This document shows positions 13,801 through 27,530 of a DNA stretch of 64,000 nt, in pieces. The notes under the pieces were generated by a model. The model searched no databases. It worked only from the letters and a program-made list of their open reading frames with translations, and was not told the DNA's origin. The stretch is from Lithodes maja (taxonomy: Eukaryota > Arthropoda > Malacostraca > Decapoda > Lithodidae), in the NCBI GenBank assembly GCA_037953745.1, contig JBAKBP010003152.1, positions 1-64,000 on the forward strand, read 5' to 3'. The translations under genes and the position numbers were made by a program. Positions within the stretch are counted from its first letter, which is position 1, and each line of letters starts with the position of its first letter.

Positions 13801-16800
13801 TTAAATCCCCCTAAAAACTAGGCTACCTAAGATTGATTTGACCAAAATAATAGTTTCTCGAAAAATATTTTCTGAGATTGTACACTAACGTGAACTGGTC
13901 TTGTATGGTAGTGATACGAAACGGGATTTAGAGCCCCTAAAACTAGGCTAGCTAAGACATGAGATGTAGACACACAACGGGGCTTAAATCCCCCTAAAAA
14001 CTAGTCTAGCTAAGATTGACTTGACCAAAATAATATTTTCTCGAAAAATATTTTCTGAGATTGTACACTAAAGTGAACTGGTCTTGTATGGTAGAGACAC
14101 GAAACGGGATTTAGAGCCCCTAAAACTAGGCTAGCTAAGACATGAGATGTAGACCACACAACGGGGCTTAAATCCCCCTAAAAACTAGGCTAGCTAAGAT
14201 TGACTTGACTAAAATAATATTTTCTCGAAAAATATTTTCTGAGATTGTACACTAAAGTGAACTGGTCTTGTATGGTAGAGACACAAAACGGGATTTACAG
14301 CCCCTAAAACTAGGCTAGCCAAGACATGAGATGTAGACCCCACAATGGGGCTTAAATCCCCCTAAAAAATAGGCTATCTAAGATTGACTTGACCAAAATA
14401 ATATTTTCTCAAAAAATATTTTCTGAGATTGTACACTAAAGTAATATTTTCTCGAAAAATATTTTCTGAGATTGTAAATTAAAGTGAACTGGTCTTGTAT
14501 GGTAGAGACACGAAACGGGATTTAGAGCCCCTAAAACTAGGCTAGCCAAGACATGAGATGTAGACCACACAACGGGGCTTAAATCCCCCTAAAAACTAGG
14601 CTACCTAAGATTGACTTGACCAAAATAATATTTTCTCCAAAAATAATTTCTGAGATTGTACACTAAGTGAACTGGTCTTGTATGGTAGAGATAAGAAACG
14701 GGATTTAGAGCCCCTAAAACTAGGATAGCTAAGACATGAGATGTAGACAAACAACAGGGCTTAAATCCCCCTAAAAACTAGGCTAGCTAAGACTGACTTG
14801 ACCAAAATAATATTTTCTTGCACAAAACGGGATTTAGAGCCCCTAAAACTAGGCTAGCTAAGATTGACTTGACCAAAATAATATTTTCTCGAAAAATATT
14901 TTCTGAGATTGTACACTAAAGTGAACTGGTCTTGTATGGTAGAGACACGAAACGGGATTTAGAGCCCCTAAAGCTAGGCTAGCTAAGACATGAGATGTAG
15001 ACCACACAACGGGGCTTAAATCCCCCTAAAAACTAGGCTAGCTAAGATTGACTTGACCAAAATAATATTTTCTCGAAAAATATTTTCTGAGATGGTACAC
15101 TAAAGTGAACTGGTCTTGTATGGTAGAGACACAAAACGGGATTTAGAGCCCCTAAAACTAGGCTAGCCAAGACATGAGATGTAGACCACACAACGGGGCT
15201 TAAATCCCCCTAAAAACTAGGCTACCTAAGATTGACTTGACCAAAATAAAATTTTCTCGAAAAATATTTTCTGAGATTGTACACTAAAGTGAACTGGTCT
15301 TGTATGGTTGAGACACAAAACGGGATTTAGAGCCCCTAAAACTAGGCTAGCTAAGACATGAGATGTAGACACACAACGGGGCTTAAATCCCCCTAAAAAC
15401 TAGGCTACCTAAGATTGACTTGACCAAAATAATAGTTTCTCGAAAAATATTTTCTGAGATTGTACACTAAAGTGAACTGGTCTTGTATGGTAGAGACACA
15501 AAACGGGATTTAGAGCCCCTAAAACTAGGCTAGCTAAGACATGAGATGTAGACACACAACGGGGCTTAAATCCCCCTAAAAACTAGGCTACCTAAGATTG
15601 ACTTGACCAAAATAAAATGTTCTCGAAAAATAATTTCTGAGATTGTACACTAAAGTGAACTGGTCTTGTATGGTAGAGACACAAAACGGGATTTAGAGCC
15701 CCTAAAACTAGGCTAGCTAAGACATGAGATGTAGACACACAACGGGGCTTAAATCCCCCTAAAAACTAGGCTACCTAAGATTGACTTGACCAAAATAATA
15801 GTTTCTCGAAAAATATTTTCTGAGATTGTACACTAAAGTAATATTTTCTCGAAAAATATTTTCTGAGATTGTACATTAAAGTGAACTGGTCTTGTATGGT
15901 AGAGACACGAATCGGGATTTAGAGCCCCTAAAACTAGGCTACCCAAGACATGAGATGTAGACCACACAACGGGGCTTAAATCCCCCTAAAAACTAGGCTA
16001 CCTAAGATTGACTTGACCAAAATAAAATGTTCTCGAAAAATAATTTCTGAGATTGTACACTAAAGTGAACTGGTCTTGTATGGTAGAGACACAAAACGGG
16101 ATTTAGAGCCCCTAAAACTAGGCTAGCTAAGACATGAGATGTAGACACACAACGGGGCTTAAATCCCCCTAAAAACTAGGCTACCTATGATTGACTTGAC
16201 CAAAATAATAGTTTCTCGAAAAATATTTTCTGAGATTGTACACTAAAGTGAACTGGTCTTGTATGGTAGAGATAAGAAATGGGATTTAGAGCCCCTAAAA
16301 CTAGGCTAGCTAAGACATGAGATGTAGACACACAACGGGGCTTAAATCCCCCTAAAAACTAGGCTAGCTAAGATTGACTTGACCAAAAAAATATTTTCTT
16401 GCACAAAACGGGATTTAGAGCCCCTAAAACTAGGCTTGCTAAGACATGAGATGTAGAAACACAACAGGGCTTTAATCCCCCTAAAAACTAGGCTAGCTCA
16501 GATTGACTTGACCAAAATAATATTTTCTCGAAAAATATTTTCTGAGATTGTACACTAAAGTGAACTGGTCTTGTATGGTAGAGACACAAAACGGGATTTA
16601 GAGCCCCTAAAACTAGGCTAACTAAGATTGACTTGACCAAAATAATATTTTCTCGAAAAATATTTTCTGAGATTGTACACTAAAGTTAACTGGTCTTGTA
16701 TGGTAGAGACATAAAACGGGATTTAGAGCCCCTAAAACTAGGCTATCCAAGACATGAGATGTAGACCACACAATGGGGCTTAAATCCCCCTAAAAACTAG

Positions 16801-19800
16801 GCTACCTAAGATTGACTTGACCAAAATAATATTTTCTCGTAAAATATTTTCTGAGATTGTACACTAAAGTGAACTGGTCTTTTATGGTAGAGACATAAAA
16901 CGGGATTTAGAGCCCCTAAAACTAGGCTAGCCAAGACATGAGATGTAGACCACACAACGGGCCTTAAATCACCCTAAAAACTAGGCTAGCTATGATTGAC
17001 TTGACCAAAATAATATTTTCTCGAAAAATATTTTCTGAGATTGTACACTAAAGTGAACTGGTCTTGTATGGTAGAGACACAAAACGGGATTTAGAGCCCC
17101 TAAAACTAGGCTAGCCAAGACATGAGATGTAGACCACACAACGGGGCTTAAATCCCCCTAAAAACTAGGCTACCTAAGATTGATTTGACCAAAATAATAG
17201 TTTCTCGAAAAATATTTTCTGAGATTGTACACTAACGTGAACTGGTCTTGTATGGTAGTGATACGAAACGGGATTTAGAGCCCCTAAAACTAGGCTAGCT
17301 AAGACATGAGATGTAGACACACAACGGGGCTTAAATCCCCCTAAAAACTAGTCTAGCTAAGATTGACTTGACCAAAATAATATTTTCTCGAAAAATATTT
17401 TCTGAGATTGTACACTAAAGTGAACTGGTCTTGTATGGTAGAGACACGAAACGGGATTTAGAGCCCCTAAAACTAGGCTAGCTAAGACATGAGATGTAGA
17501 CCACACAACGGGGCTTAAATCCCCCTAAAAACTAGGCTAGCTAAGATTGACTTGACTAAAATAATATTTTCTCGAAAAATATTTTCTGAGATTGTACACT
17601 AAAGTGAACTGGTCTTGTATGGTAGAGACACAAAACGGGATTTACAGCCCCTAAAACTAGGCTAGCCAAGACATGAGATGTAGACCCCACAATGGGGCTT
17701 AAATCCCCCTAAAAAATAGGCTATCTAAGATTGACTTGACCAAAATAATATTTTCTCAAAAAATATTTTCTGAGATTGTACACTAAAGTAATATTTTCTC
17801 GAAAAATATTTTCTGAGATTGTAAATTAAAGTGAACTGGTCTTGTATGGTAGAGACACGAAACGGGATTTAGAGCCCCTAAAACTAGGCTAGCCAAGACA
17901 TGAGATGTAGACCACACAACGGGGCTTAAATCCCCCTAAAAACTAGGCTACCTAAGATTGACTTGACCAAAATAATATTTTCTCCAAAAATAATTTCTGA
18001 GATTGTACACTAAGTGAACTGGTCTTGTATGGTAGAGATAAGAAACGGGATTTAGAGCCCCTAAAACTAGGATAGCTAAGACATGAGATGTAGACAAACA
18101 ACAGGGCTTAAATCCCCCTAAAAACTAGGCTAGCTAAGACTGACTTGACCAAAATAATATTTTCTTGCACAAAACGGGATTTAGAGCCCCTAAAACTAGG
18201 CTAGCTAAGATTGACTTGACCAAAATAATATTTTCTCGAAAAATATTTTCTGAGATTGTACACTAAAGTGAACTGGTCTTGTATGGTAGAGACACGAAAC
18301 GGGATTTAGAGCCCCTAAAGCTAGGCTAGCTAAGACATGAGATGTAGACCACACAACGGGGCTTAAATCCCCCTAAAAACTAGGCTAGCTAAGATTGACT
18401 TGACCAAAATAATATTTTCTCGAAAAATATTTTCTGAGATGGTACACTAAAGTGAACTGGTCTTGTATGGTAGAGACACAAAACGGGATTTAGAGCCCCT
18501 AAAACTAGGCTAGCCAAGACATGAGATGTAGACCACACAACGGGGCTTAAATCCCCCTAAAAACTAGGCTACCTAAGATTGACTTGACCAAAATAAAATT
18601 TTCTCGAAAAATATTTTCTGAGATTGTACACTAAAGTGAACTGGTCTTGTATGGTTGAGACACAAAACGGGATTTAGAGCCCCTAAAACTAGGCTAGCTA
18701 AGACATGAGATGTAGACACACAACGGGGCTTAAATCCCCCTAAAAACTAGGCTACCTAAGATTGACTTGACCAAAATAATAGTTTCTCGAAAAATATTTT
18801 CTGAGATTGTACACTAAAGTGAACTGGTCTTGTATGGTAGAGACACAAAACGGGATTTAGAGCCCCTAAAACTAGGCTAGCTAAGACATGAGATGTAGAC
18901 ACACAACGGGGCTTAAATCCCCCTAAAAACTAGGCTACCTAAGATTGACTTGACCAAAATAAAATGTTCTCGAAAAATAATTTCTGAGATTGTACACTAA
19001 AGTGAACTGGTCTTGTATGGTAGAGACACAAAACGGGATTTAGAGCCCCTAAAACTAGGCTAGCTAAGACATGAGATGTAGACACACAACGGGGCTTAAA
19101 TCCCCCTAAAAACTAGGCTACCTAAGATTGACTTGACCAAAATAATAGTTTCTCGAAAAATATTTTCTGAGATTGTACACTAAAGTAATATTTTCTCGAA
19201 AAATATTTTCTGAGATTGTACATTAAAGTGAACTGGTCTTGTATGGTAGAGACACGAATCGGGATTTAGAGCCCCTAAAACTAGGCTACCCAAGACATGA
19301 GATGTAGACCACACAACGGGGCTTAAATCCCCCTAAAAACTAGGCTACCTAAGATTGACTTGACCAAAATAAAATGTTCTCGAAAAATAATTTCTGAGAT
19401 TGTACACTAAAGTGAACTGGTCTTGTATGGTAGAGACACAAAACGGGATTTAGAGCCCCTAAAACTAGGCTAGCTAAGACATGAGATGTAGACACACAAC
19501 GGGGCTTAAATCCCCCTAAAAACTAGGCTACCTATGATTGACTTGACCAAAATAATAGTTTCTCGAAAAATATTTTCTGAGATTGTACACTAAAGTGAAC
19601 TGGTCTTGTATGGTAGAGATAAGAAATGGGATTTAGAGCCCCTAAAACTAGGCTAGCTAAGACATGAGATGTAGACACACAACGGGGCTTAAATCCCCCT
19701 AAAAACTAGGCTAGCTAAGATTGACTTGACCAAAAAAATATTTTCTTGCACAAAACGGGATTTAGAGCCCCTAAAACTAGGCTTGCTAAGACATGAGATG

Positions 19801-20080
19801 TAGAAACACAACAGGGCTTTAATCCCCCTAAAAACTAGGCTAGCTCAGATTGACTTGACCAAAATAATATTTTCTCGAAAAATATTTTCTGAGATTGTAC
19901 ACTAAAGTGAACTGGTCTTGTATGGTAGAGACACAAAACGGGATTTAGAGCCCCTAAAACTAGGCTAACTAAGATTGACTTGACCAAAATAATATTTTCT
20001 CGAAAAATATTTTCTGAGATTGTACACTAAAGTGAACTGGTCTTGTATGGTAGAGACATAAAACGGGATTTAGAGCCCCT
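13080..20080. repeat. Two copies of a 3.35-kb higher-order satellite unit
   Basis: Variant landmarks recur at an offset of about 3349 bp: AGGCTTGCTAAGACATGAG at about 13084, 16433 and 19782, and the rare CTAGTCTAGCTAAGATTGAC near 14002 and 17350. The two units are almost identical over their length. Similarity to this phase fades after about 20080, where the array changes to a different order of variants. Confidence 0.75.
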
Positions 20081-23000
20081 AAAACTAAACTATCCAAGAC
20101 ATGAGATGTAGACCACACAATGGGGCTTAAATCCCCCTAAAAACTAGGATAGCTAAGATTGACTTGTCCAAAATAATATTTTCTCGAAAAATATTTTCTG
20201 AGATTGTACACTAAAGTGAACTGGTCTTGTATGGTAGAGACATAAAACGGGATTTAGAGCCCGTAAAACTAGCCTAGCCAAGACATGAGATGTAGACCAC
20301 ACAACGGGGCTTAAATCCCCCTAAAAACTAGGCTAGCTAAGATTGACTTGACCAAAATAATATTTTCTCGAAAAATATTTTCTGAGATTGTACACTAAAG
20401 TGAACTGGTCTTGTATGGTTGAGACACAAAACGGGATTTAGAGCCCCTAAAACTAGGCTAGCTAAGACATGAGATGTAGACACACAACTGGGCTTAAATC
20501 CCCCTAAAAACTAGGCTAGCTAAGATTGACTTGACCAAAATAACATTTTCTCGCACAAAACGGGATTTAGAGCCCCTAAAACTAGGCTAGCTAAGACATG
20601 AGATGTAGACACACAACAGGGCTTAGATCCCCCTAAAAACTAGGCTAGCTAAGATTGACTTGACCAAAATTATAATTTCTCGAAAAACATTTTCTGAGAT
20701 TGTACACTAAAGCGAACTGGTCTTGTATGGTAGAGACACAAAACGTGAATTAGAGCCCCTAAAACTAGGCTAGCTATGATTGACTTGACCAAAATAATAT
20801 TTTCTCGAAAAATATTTTCTGAGATTGTACACTAAAGTAATATTTTCTCGAAAAATATTTTCTGAGATTGTACACTAAAGTGAACTGGTCTTGTATGGTT
20901 GAGACATAAAACGGGATTTAGAGCCCCTAAAACTAGGCTAGCCAAGACATGAGATGTAGACACACAACGGGGCATAAATCCCCCTAAAAACTAGGCTAGC
21001 TAAGATTGACTTGACCAAAATAATATTTTCTCGAAAAATATTTTCTGAGATTGTACACTAAAGTGAACTGGTCTTGTATGGTAGAGACATAAAACGGGAT
21101 TTAGAGCCCCTAAAACTAGGCTAGCCAAGACATGAGATGTAGACCACACAACGGGGCTTAAATCCCCCTAAAAACTAAGCTAGCTAAGATTGACTTGACC
21201 AAAATAATATTTTCCCGAAAAATATTTTCTGAGACTGTACACTAAAGTGAACTGGTCTTGTATGGTAGAGACATAAAACGGTATTTAGAGCCCCTAAAAC
21301 TAGGCTAGGCAAGACATGAGATGTAGACCACACAACGGGGCTTAAATCCCCCTAAAAACTAGGCTAGCTAAGATTGACTTGACCAAAATAATATTTTCTC
21401 GAAAAAAAAATCTGAGATTGTACAGTAAAGTGAACTGGTCTTGTATGGTAGAGACACAAAACGGAATTAGAGCCCGTAAAACTAGGCTAGCCAAGACATG
21501 AGATGTAGACCACACAACGGGGCTTAAATCCCCCTAAAAACTAGGCTACCTAAGATTGACTTGACCAAAATAATATTTTCTCGAAAAATATTTTCTGAGA
21601 TTGTACACTAAAGTGAACTGGTCTTGTATGGTAGAGACACGAAACGGGATTTAGAGCACCTAAAACTAGGCTAGCTAAGACATGAGATGTAGACCACACA
21701 ACGGGGCTTAAATCCCCCTAAAAACTAGGCTAGCTAAGATTGACTTGACCAAAATAATATTTTCTCGAAAAATATTTTCTGAGATTGTACACTAAAGTGA
21801 ACTGGTCTTGTATGGTAGAGACATAAAACGGATTTAGAGCCCCTAAAACTAGGCTAGCCAAGACATGAGATGTAGACCACACAATGGGGCTTAAATCCCT
21901 CTAAAAACTAGGCTAGCTAAGATTGACTTGACCAAAATAATATTTTCTTGAAAAATATTTTCTGAGATTGTACACTAAAGTGAACTGGTCTTGTATGGTA
22001 GAGACACAAAACGGGATTTAGAGCCCCTAAAACTAGGCTAGCCAAGACATGAGATGTAGACCACACAACGGGGCTTAAATCCCCCTAAAAACTAGGCTAC
22101 CTAAGATTGACTTGACCAAAATAATATTTTCTCGAAAAATATTTTCTGAGATTGTACACTAAAGTGAACTGGTCTTGTATGGTAGAGACACAAAACGGGA
22201 TTTAGAGCCCCTAAAACAAGGCTAGCCAAGACATGAGATGTAGACCACACAACAGGGCTTAAATCCCCCTAAAAACTAGGCTACCTAAGATTGACTTGAC
22301 GAAAATAATATTTTCTCGAAAAATATTTTCTGAGATTGTACACTAAAGTAATATTTTCTCGAAAAATATTTTCTGAGATTGTACACTAAAGTGAACTGGT
22401 CTTGTATGTTAGAGACACGAAACGGGATTTAGATCCCCTAAAACTAGGCTAGCCAAGACATGAGATGTAGACCACACAACGGGGCTTAAATCCCCCTAAA
22501 AACTAGGCTACCTAAGATTGACTTGACCAAAATAATATTTTCTCGAAAAATAATTTCTGAGATTGTACACTAAAGTGAACTGGTCTTGTATGGTAGAGAC
22601 ACAAAACGGTATTTAGAGCCCCTAAAACTAGGCTAGCTAAGACATGAGATGTAGACACAAAACGGGGCTTAAATCCCCCTAAAAACTAGGCTACCTAAGA
22701 TTGACTTGACGAAAATAATATTTTCTCGAAAAATAATTTCTGAGATTGTACACTAAAGTGAACTGGTCTTGTATAGTAGAGACACAAAACGGGATTTAGA
22801 GCCCCTAAAACTAGGCTATCTAAGACATGAGATGTAGACACACAACTGGGCTTGAATCCCCCTAAAAACTAGGCTAGCTAAGATTGACTTGACCAAAATA
22901 AAATTTTCTCGCACAAAACGGGATTTAGAGCCCCTAAAACTAGGCTAGCTAAGACATGAGATGTAGACACACAACAGGGCTTAAATCCCCCTAAAAACTA

Positions 23001-26000
23001 GGCTAGCTAAGATTGACTTGACCAAAATTATAATTTCTCGAAAAACATTTTCTGAGATTGTACATTAAAGTGAACTGGTCTTGTATGGTAGAGACACAAA
23101 ACGTGAATTAGAGCCACTAAAAGTAGGCTAGCTATGATTGACTTGACCAAAATAATAGTTTCTCGAAAAATATTTTCAGAGATTGTACACTAAAGTGAAC
23201 TGGTCTTGTATGGTTGAGACATAAAACGGGATTTAGAGCCCCTAAAACTAGGCTAGCCAAGACATGAGATGTAGACACACAACGGGGCATAAATCCCCCT
23301 AAAAACTAGGCTAGCTAAGATTGACTTGATCAAAATAATATTTTCTCGAAAAATATTTTCTGAGGTTGTACACTAAAGTGAACTGGTCTTGTATGGTAGA
23401 GACATAAAACGGGATTTAGAGCCCCTAAAACTAGGCTAGCCAAGACATGAGATGTAGACCACACAACGGGGCTTAAATCCCCCTAAAAACTAAGCTAGCT
23501 AAGATTGACTTGACCAAAATAATATTTTCCCGAAAAATATTTTCTGAGACTGTACACTAAAGTGAACTGGTCTTGTATGTTAGAGACACGAAACGGGATT
23601 TAGATCCCCTAAAACTAGGCTAGCCAAGACATGAGATGTAGACACACAACTGGGCTTGAATCCCCCTAAAAACTAGGCTAGCTAAGATTGACTTGACCAA
23701 AATAAAAATTTCTCGCACAAAACGGGATTTAGAGCCCCTAAAACTAGGCTAGCTAAGACATGAGATGTAGACACACAACAGGGCTTAAATCCCCCTAAAA
23801 ACTAGGCTAGCTAAGATTGACTTGACCAAAATTATAATTTCTCGAAAAACATTTTCTGAGATTGTACACTAAAGTGAACTGGTCTTGTATGGTAGAGACA
23901 CGAAACGGGATTTAGAGCCCCTAAAACTATGCTAGCTAAGACATGAGATGTAGACCACACAACGGGGCTTAAATCCCCCTAAAAACTAGGCTAGCTAAGA
24001 TTGACTTGACCAAAATTATATTTTCTCGAAAAATATTTTCTGAGATTGTACACTAAAGTGAACTGGTATTGTATGGTAGAGACACAAAACGGGATTTAGA
24101 GCCCCTAAAACTAGGCTAGCCAAGACATGAGATGTAGACCACACAACGGGGCTTAAATACCCCTAAAAACTAGGCTACCTAAGATTGACTTGACCAAAAT
24201 AATATTTTCTCGAAAAATATTTTCTGAGATTGTACACTAAAGTGAACTGGTCTTGTATGGTAGAGACACTAAACGGGATTTAGAGCCCCTAAAACTAGGC
24301 TAGCCAAGACATGAGATGTAGACCACACAACGGGGCTTAAATCCCCCTAAAAACTAGGCTAGCTAAGATTGACTTGACCAAAATAATATTTTCTCGAAAC
24401 AAAATTCTGAGATTGTACAGTAAAGTGAACTGGTCTTGTATGGTAGAGACACAAAACGGGATTAGAGCCCCTAAAACTAGGCTAGCCAAGACATGAGATG
24501 TAGACCACACAACGGGGCTTAAATCCCCCTAAAAACTAGGCTAGCTAAGATTGACTTGACCAAAATAATATTTTCCCGAAAAATATTTTCTGAGACTGTA
24601 CACTAAAGTGAACTGGTCTTGTATGGTAGAGACATAAAACGAGATTTAGAGCCCCTAAAACTAGGCTAGTCAAGACATGAAATGTATACCACACAACGGG
24701 GCTTAAATCCCCCTAAAAACTAGGCTAGCTAAGATTGACTTGGCCAAAATAATAATTTCTCGAAAAAAAAATCTGAGATTGTACAGTAAAGTGAACTGGT
24801 CTTGTATGGTAGAGACACAAAACGGGATTAGAGCCCCTAAAACTAGGCTAGCCAAGACATGAGATGTAGACCACACAACGGGGCTTAAATCCCCCTAAAA
24901 ACTAGGCTAGCTAAGATTGACTTGACCAAAATAACATTTTCTCGCACAAAACGGGATTTAGAGCCCCTAAAACTAGGCTAGCTAAGACATGAGATGTAGA
25001 CACACAACAGGGCTTAAATCCCACTAAAAACTAGGCTAGCTAAGATTGACTTGACCAACATTATAATTTCTCGAAAAACATTTTCTGAGATTGTACACTA
25101 AAGTGAACTGGTCTTGTATGGTAGAGACACAAAACGTGAATTAGAGCCCCTAAAACTAGGCTAGCTATGATTGACTTGACCAAAATAATATTTTCTCGAA
25201 AAATATTTTCTGAGATTGTACACTAAAGTGAACTGGTCTTGTATGGTAGAGACACAAAACGGGATTTAGAGCCCCTAAAACTAGGCTAGCCAAGACATGA
25301 GATGTAGACCACACAACGGGGCTTAAATCCCCCTAAAAACTAGGCTACCTAAGATTGACTTGACCAAAATAATATTTTCTCGAAAAATATTTTCTGAGAT
25401 TGTACACTAAAGTAATATTTTCTCGAAAAATATTTTCTGAGATTGTACACTAAAGTGAACTGGTCTTGTATGTTAGAGACACGAAACGGGATTTAGATCC
25501 CCTAAAACTAGGCTAGCCAAGACATGAGATGTAGACCACACAACGGGGCTTAAATCCCCCTAAAAACTAGGCTAGCTAAGATTGACTTGACCAAAATAAT
25601 ATTTTCTCGAAAAATATTTTCTGAGATTGTACACTAAAGTGAACTGGTCTTGTATGGTAGAGACATAAAACGGGATTTAGAGCCCCTAAAACTAGGCTAG
25701 CCAAGACATGAGATGTAGACCACACAATGGGGCTTAAATCCCTCTAAAAACTAGGCTAGCTAAGATTGACTTGACCAAAATAATATTTTCTCAAAAAATA
25801 TTTTCTGAGATTGTACACTAAAGTGAACTGGTCTTGTATGGTAGAGACACAAAACGGGATTTAGAGCCCCTAAAACTAGGCTAGCCAAGACATGAGATGT
25901 AGACCACACAACAGGGCTTAAATCCCCCTAAAAAACTAGGCTACCTAAGATTGACTTGACCAAAATAATATTTTCTCGAAAAATATTTTCTGAGATTGTA

Positions 26001-26985
26001 CACTAAAGTAATATTTTCTCGAAAAATATTTTCTGAGATTGTACACTAAAGTGAACTGGTCTTGTATGTTAGAGACACGAAACGGGATTTAGATCCCCTA
26101 AAACTAGGCTAGCCAAGACATGAGATGTAGACCACACAACGGGGCTTAAATCCCCCTAAAAACTAGGCTACCTAAGATTGACTTGACCAAAATAATATTT
26201 TCTCGAAAAATAATTTCTGAGATTGTACACTAAAGTGAACTAGTCTTGTATGGTAGAGACACAAAACGGGATTTAGAGCCCCTAAAACTAGGCTAGCTAA
26301 GACATGAGATGTAGACACACAACGGGGCTTAAATCCCCCTAAAAACTAGGCTACCTAAGATTGACTTGACCAAAATAATATTTTCTCGAAAAATAATTTC
26401 TGAGATTGTACACTAAAGTGAACTGGTCTTGTATGGTAGAGACACAAAACGGGATTTAGAGCCCCTAAAACTAGGCTAGCTAAGACATGAGATGTAGACA
26501 CACAACTGGGGTTAAATTCCCCTAAAAACTAGGCTAGCTAAGATTGACTTGACCAAAATAAAAATTTCTCGCACAAAACGGGATTTAGAGCCCCTAAAAC
26601 TAGGCTAGCTAAGACATGAGATGTAGACACACAACAGGGCTTAAATCCCCCTAAAAACTAGGCTAGCTAAGATTGACTTGACCAAAATTATAATTTCTCG
26701 AAAAACATTTTCTGAGATTGTACACTAAAGTTAACTGGTCTTGTATGGTAGAGACACAAAACGTGAATTAGAGCCCCTAAAACTAGGCTAGCTATGATTG
26801 ACTTGACCAAAATAATATTTTCTCAAAAATATTTTCTGAGATTGTACACTAAAGTGAACTGGTCTTGTATGGTTGAGACATAAAACGGGATTTAGAGCCC
26901 CTAAAACTAGGCTAGCCAAGACATGAGATGTAGACACACAACGGGGCATAAATCCCCCTAAAAACTAGGCTAGCTAAGATTGACT

Positions 26986-27530
26986 TGAAGAGTAATGAAG
27001 AGTAATTATGGCGATAATTCGTCATTGCAGAACTGCAGCTATCTTTGTAAATAAACTACTATATCTAGTCATAGGACGTCATAGGCTGCCCTTTTGGCAG
27101 CTAGCTTTGTAAATAAAAAAATGTTTTTCCGCTCTCAATACAATTAATCACCATAGGAAATAATTCGTCATTGTAGAAACTGCAGTTAGATTTGTAAATA
27201 AAATACTAAATCTAGACATTGGATATCTCCCTTATGGATGGTAGGTACCTATAGCCACTCTCAATACAATTAATCACCATGAAGAGTAATTATGGCGATA
27301 ATTCGTCATTGCAGAACTGCAGCTAGCTTTGTAAATAAACTACTAAATCTAGTCATAGGATGTCATAGGCTGCCCTTATGGCAGCTAACTTTGTAAATAA
27401 AACAAATGTTTTTATAGACTTTTTTTATTCAGATCAAAACCCTAAATTTAGTAATCACCACGAAGACAATTCGTCATTGTAGAGCCACAGTTAGCTTTGT
27501 AAATACAACAATCATAGACTTTAAAATAGG
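26986..27530. repeat. Four degenerate copies of a second short repeat at the satellite edge
   Basis: No gene is visible. The motif AATTCGTCATTGCAGAACTG followed by CAGCTAGCTTTGTAAATAAA recurs, with changes, at about 27017, 27163, 27299 and 27467, about 140-170 bp apart. Between copies are the shared segments GTCATAGGCTGCCCTT and CTCTCAATACAATTAATCAC. The repeat is unlike the satellite and belongs to the inserted block. It could be a terminal or homologous-region-type repeat of the integrated virus, or a host repeat; the sequence alone does not decide. Confidence 0.7.

Larger units (their letters stand above)
1..26985. repeat. Satellite DNA array, about 185-bp monomer
   Basis: The whole stretch is one AT-rich tandem repeat family. 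A typical monomer is about 185 bp and recurs with landmarks such as GGGATTTAGAGCCCCTAAAA, AGACATGAGATGTAGAC, AAGATTGACTTGACCAAAAT and TTTCTGAGATTGTACACTAA. Each monomer holds two related half-motifs (CCCCTAAAACTAGGCTAGC and CCCCCTAAAAACTAGGCTA), so the monomer probably arose from an older shorter duplication. Shortened units of about 124 bp lack the ACATGAG part. Some units carry an extra 40-45 bp copy of the TAATATTTTCTCGAAAAATA segment. Neighbouring monomers differ by several percent, but blocks several kb apart are nearly identical, as in higher-order satellites. The array begins before the window and stops abruptly near 26985, after GATTGACTTGA. I see no gene in it. Confidence 0.97.

Noticed and set aside
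1..26985. Resemblance to a CRISPR array (regular repeats and variable parts)
   Set aside because: The monomers are contiguous and all parts are repeated; there are no unique spacers and the host is eukaryotic.
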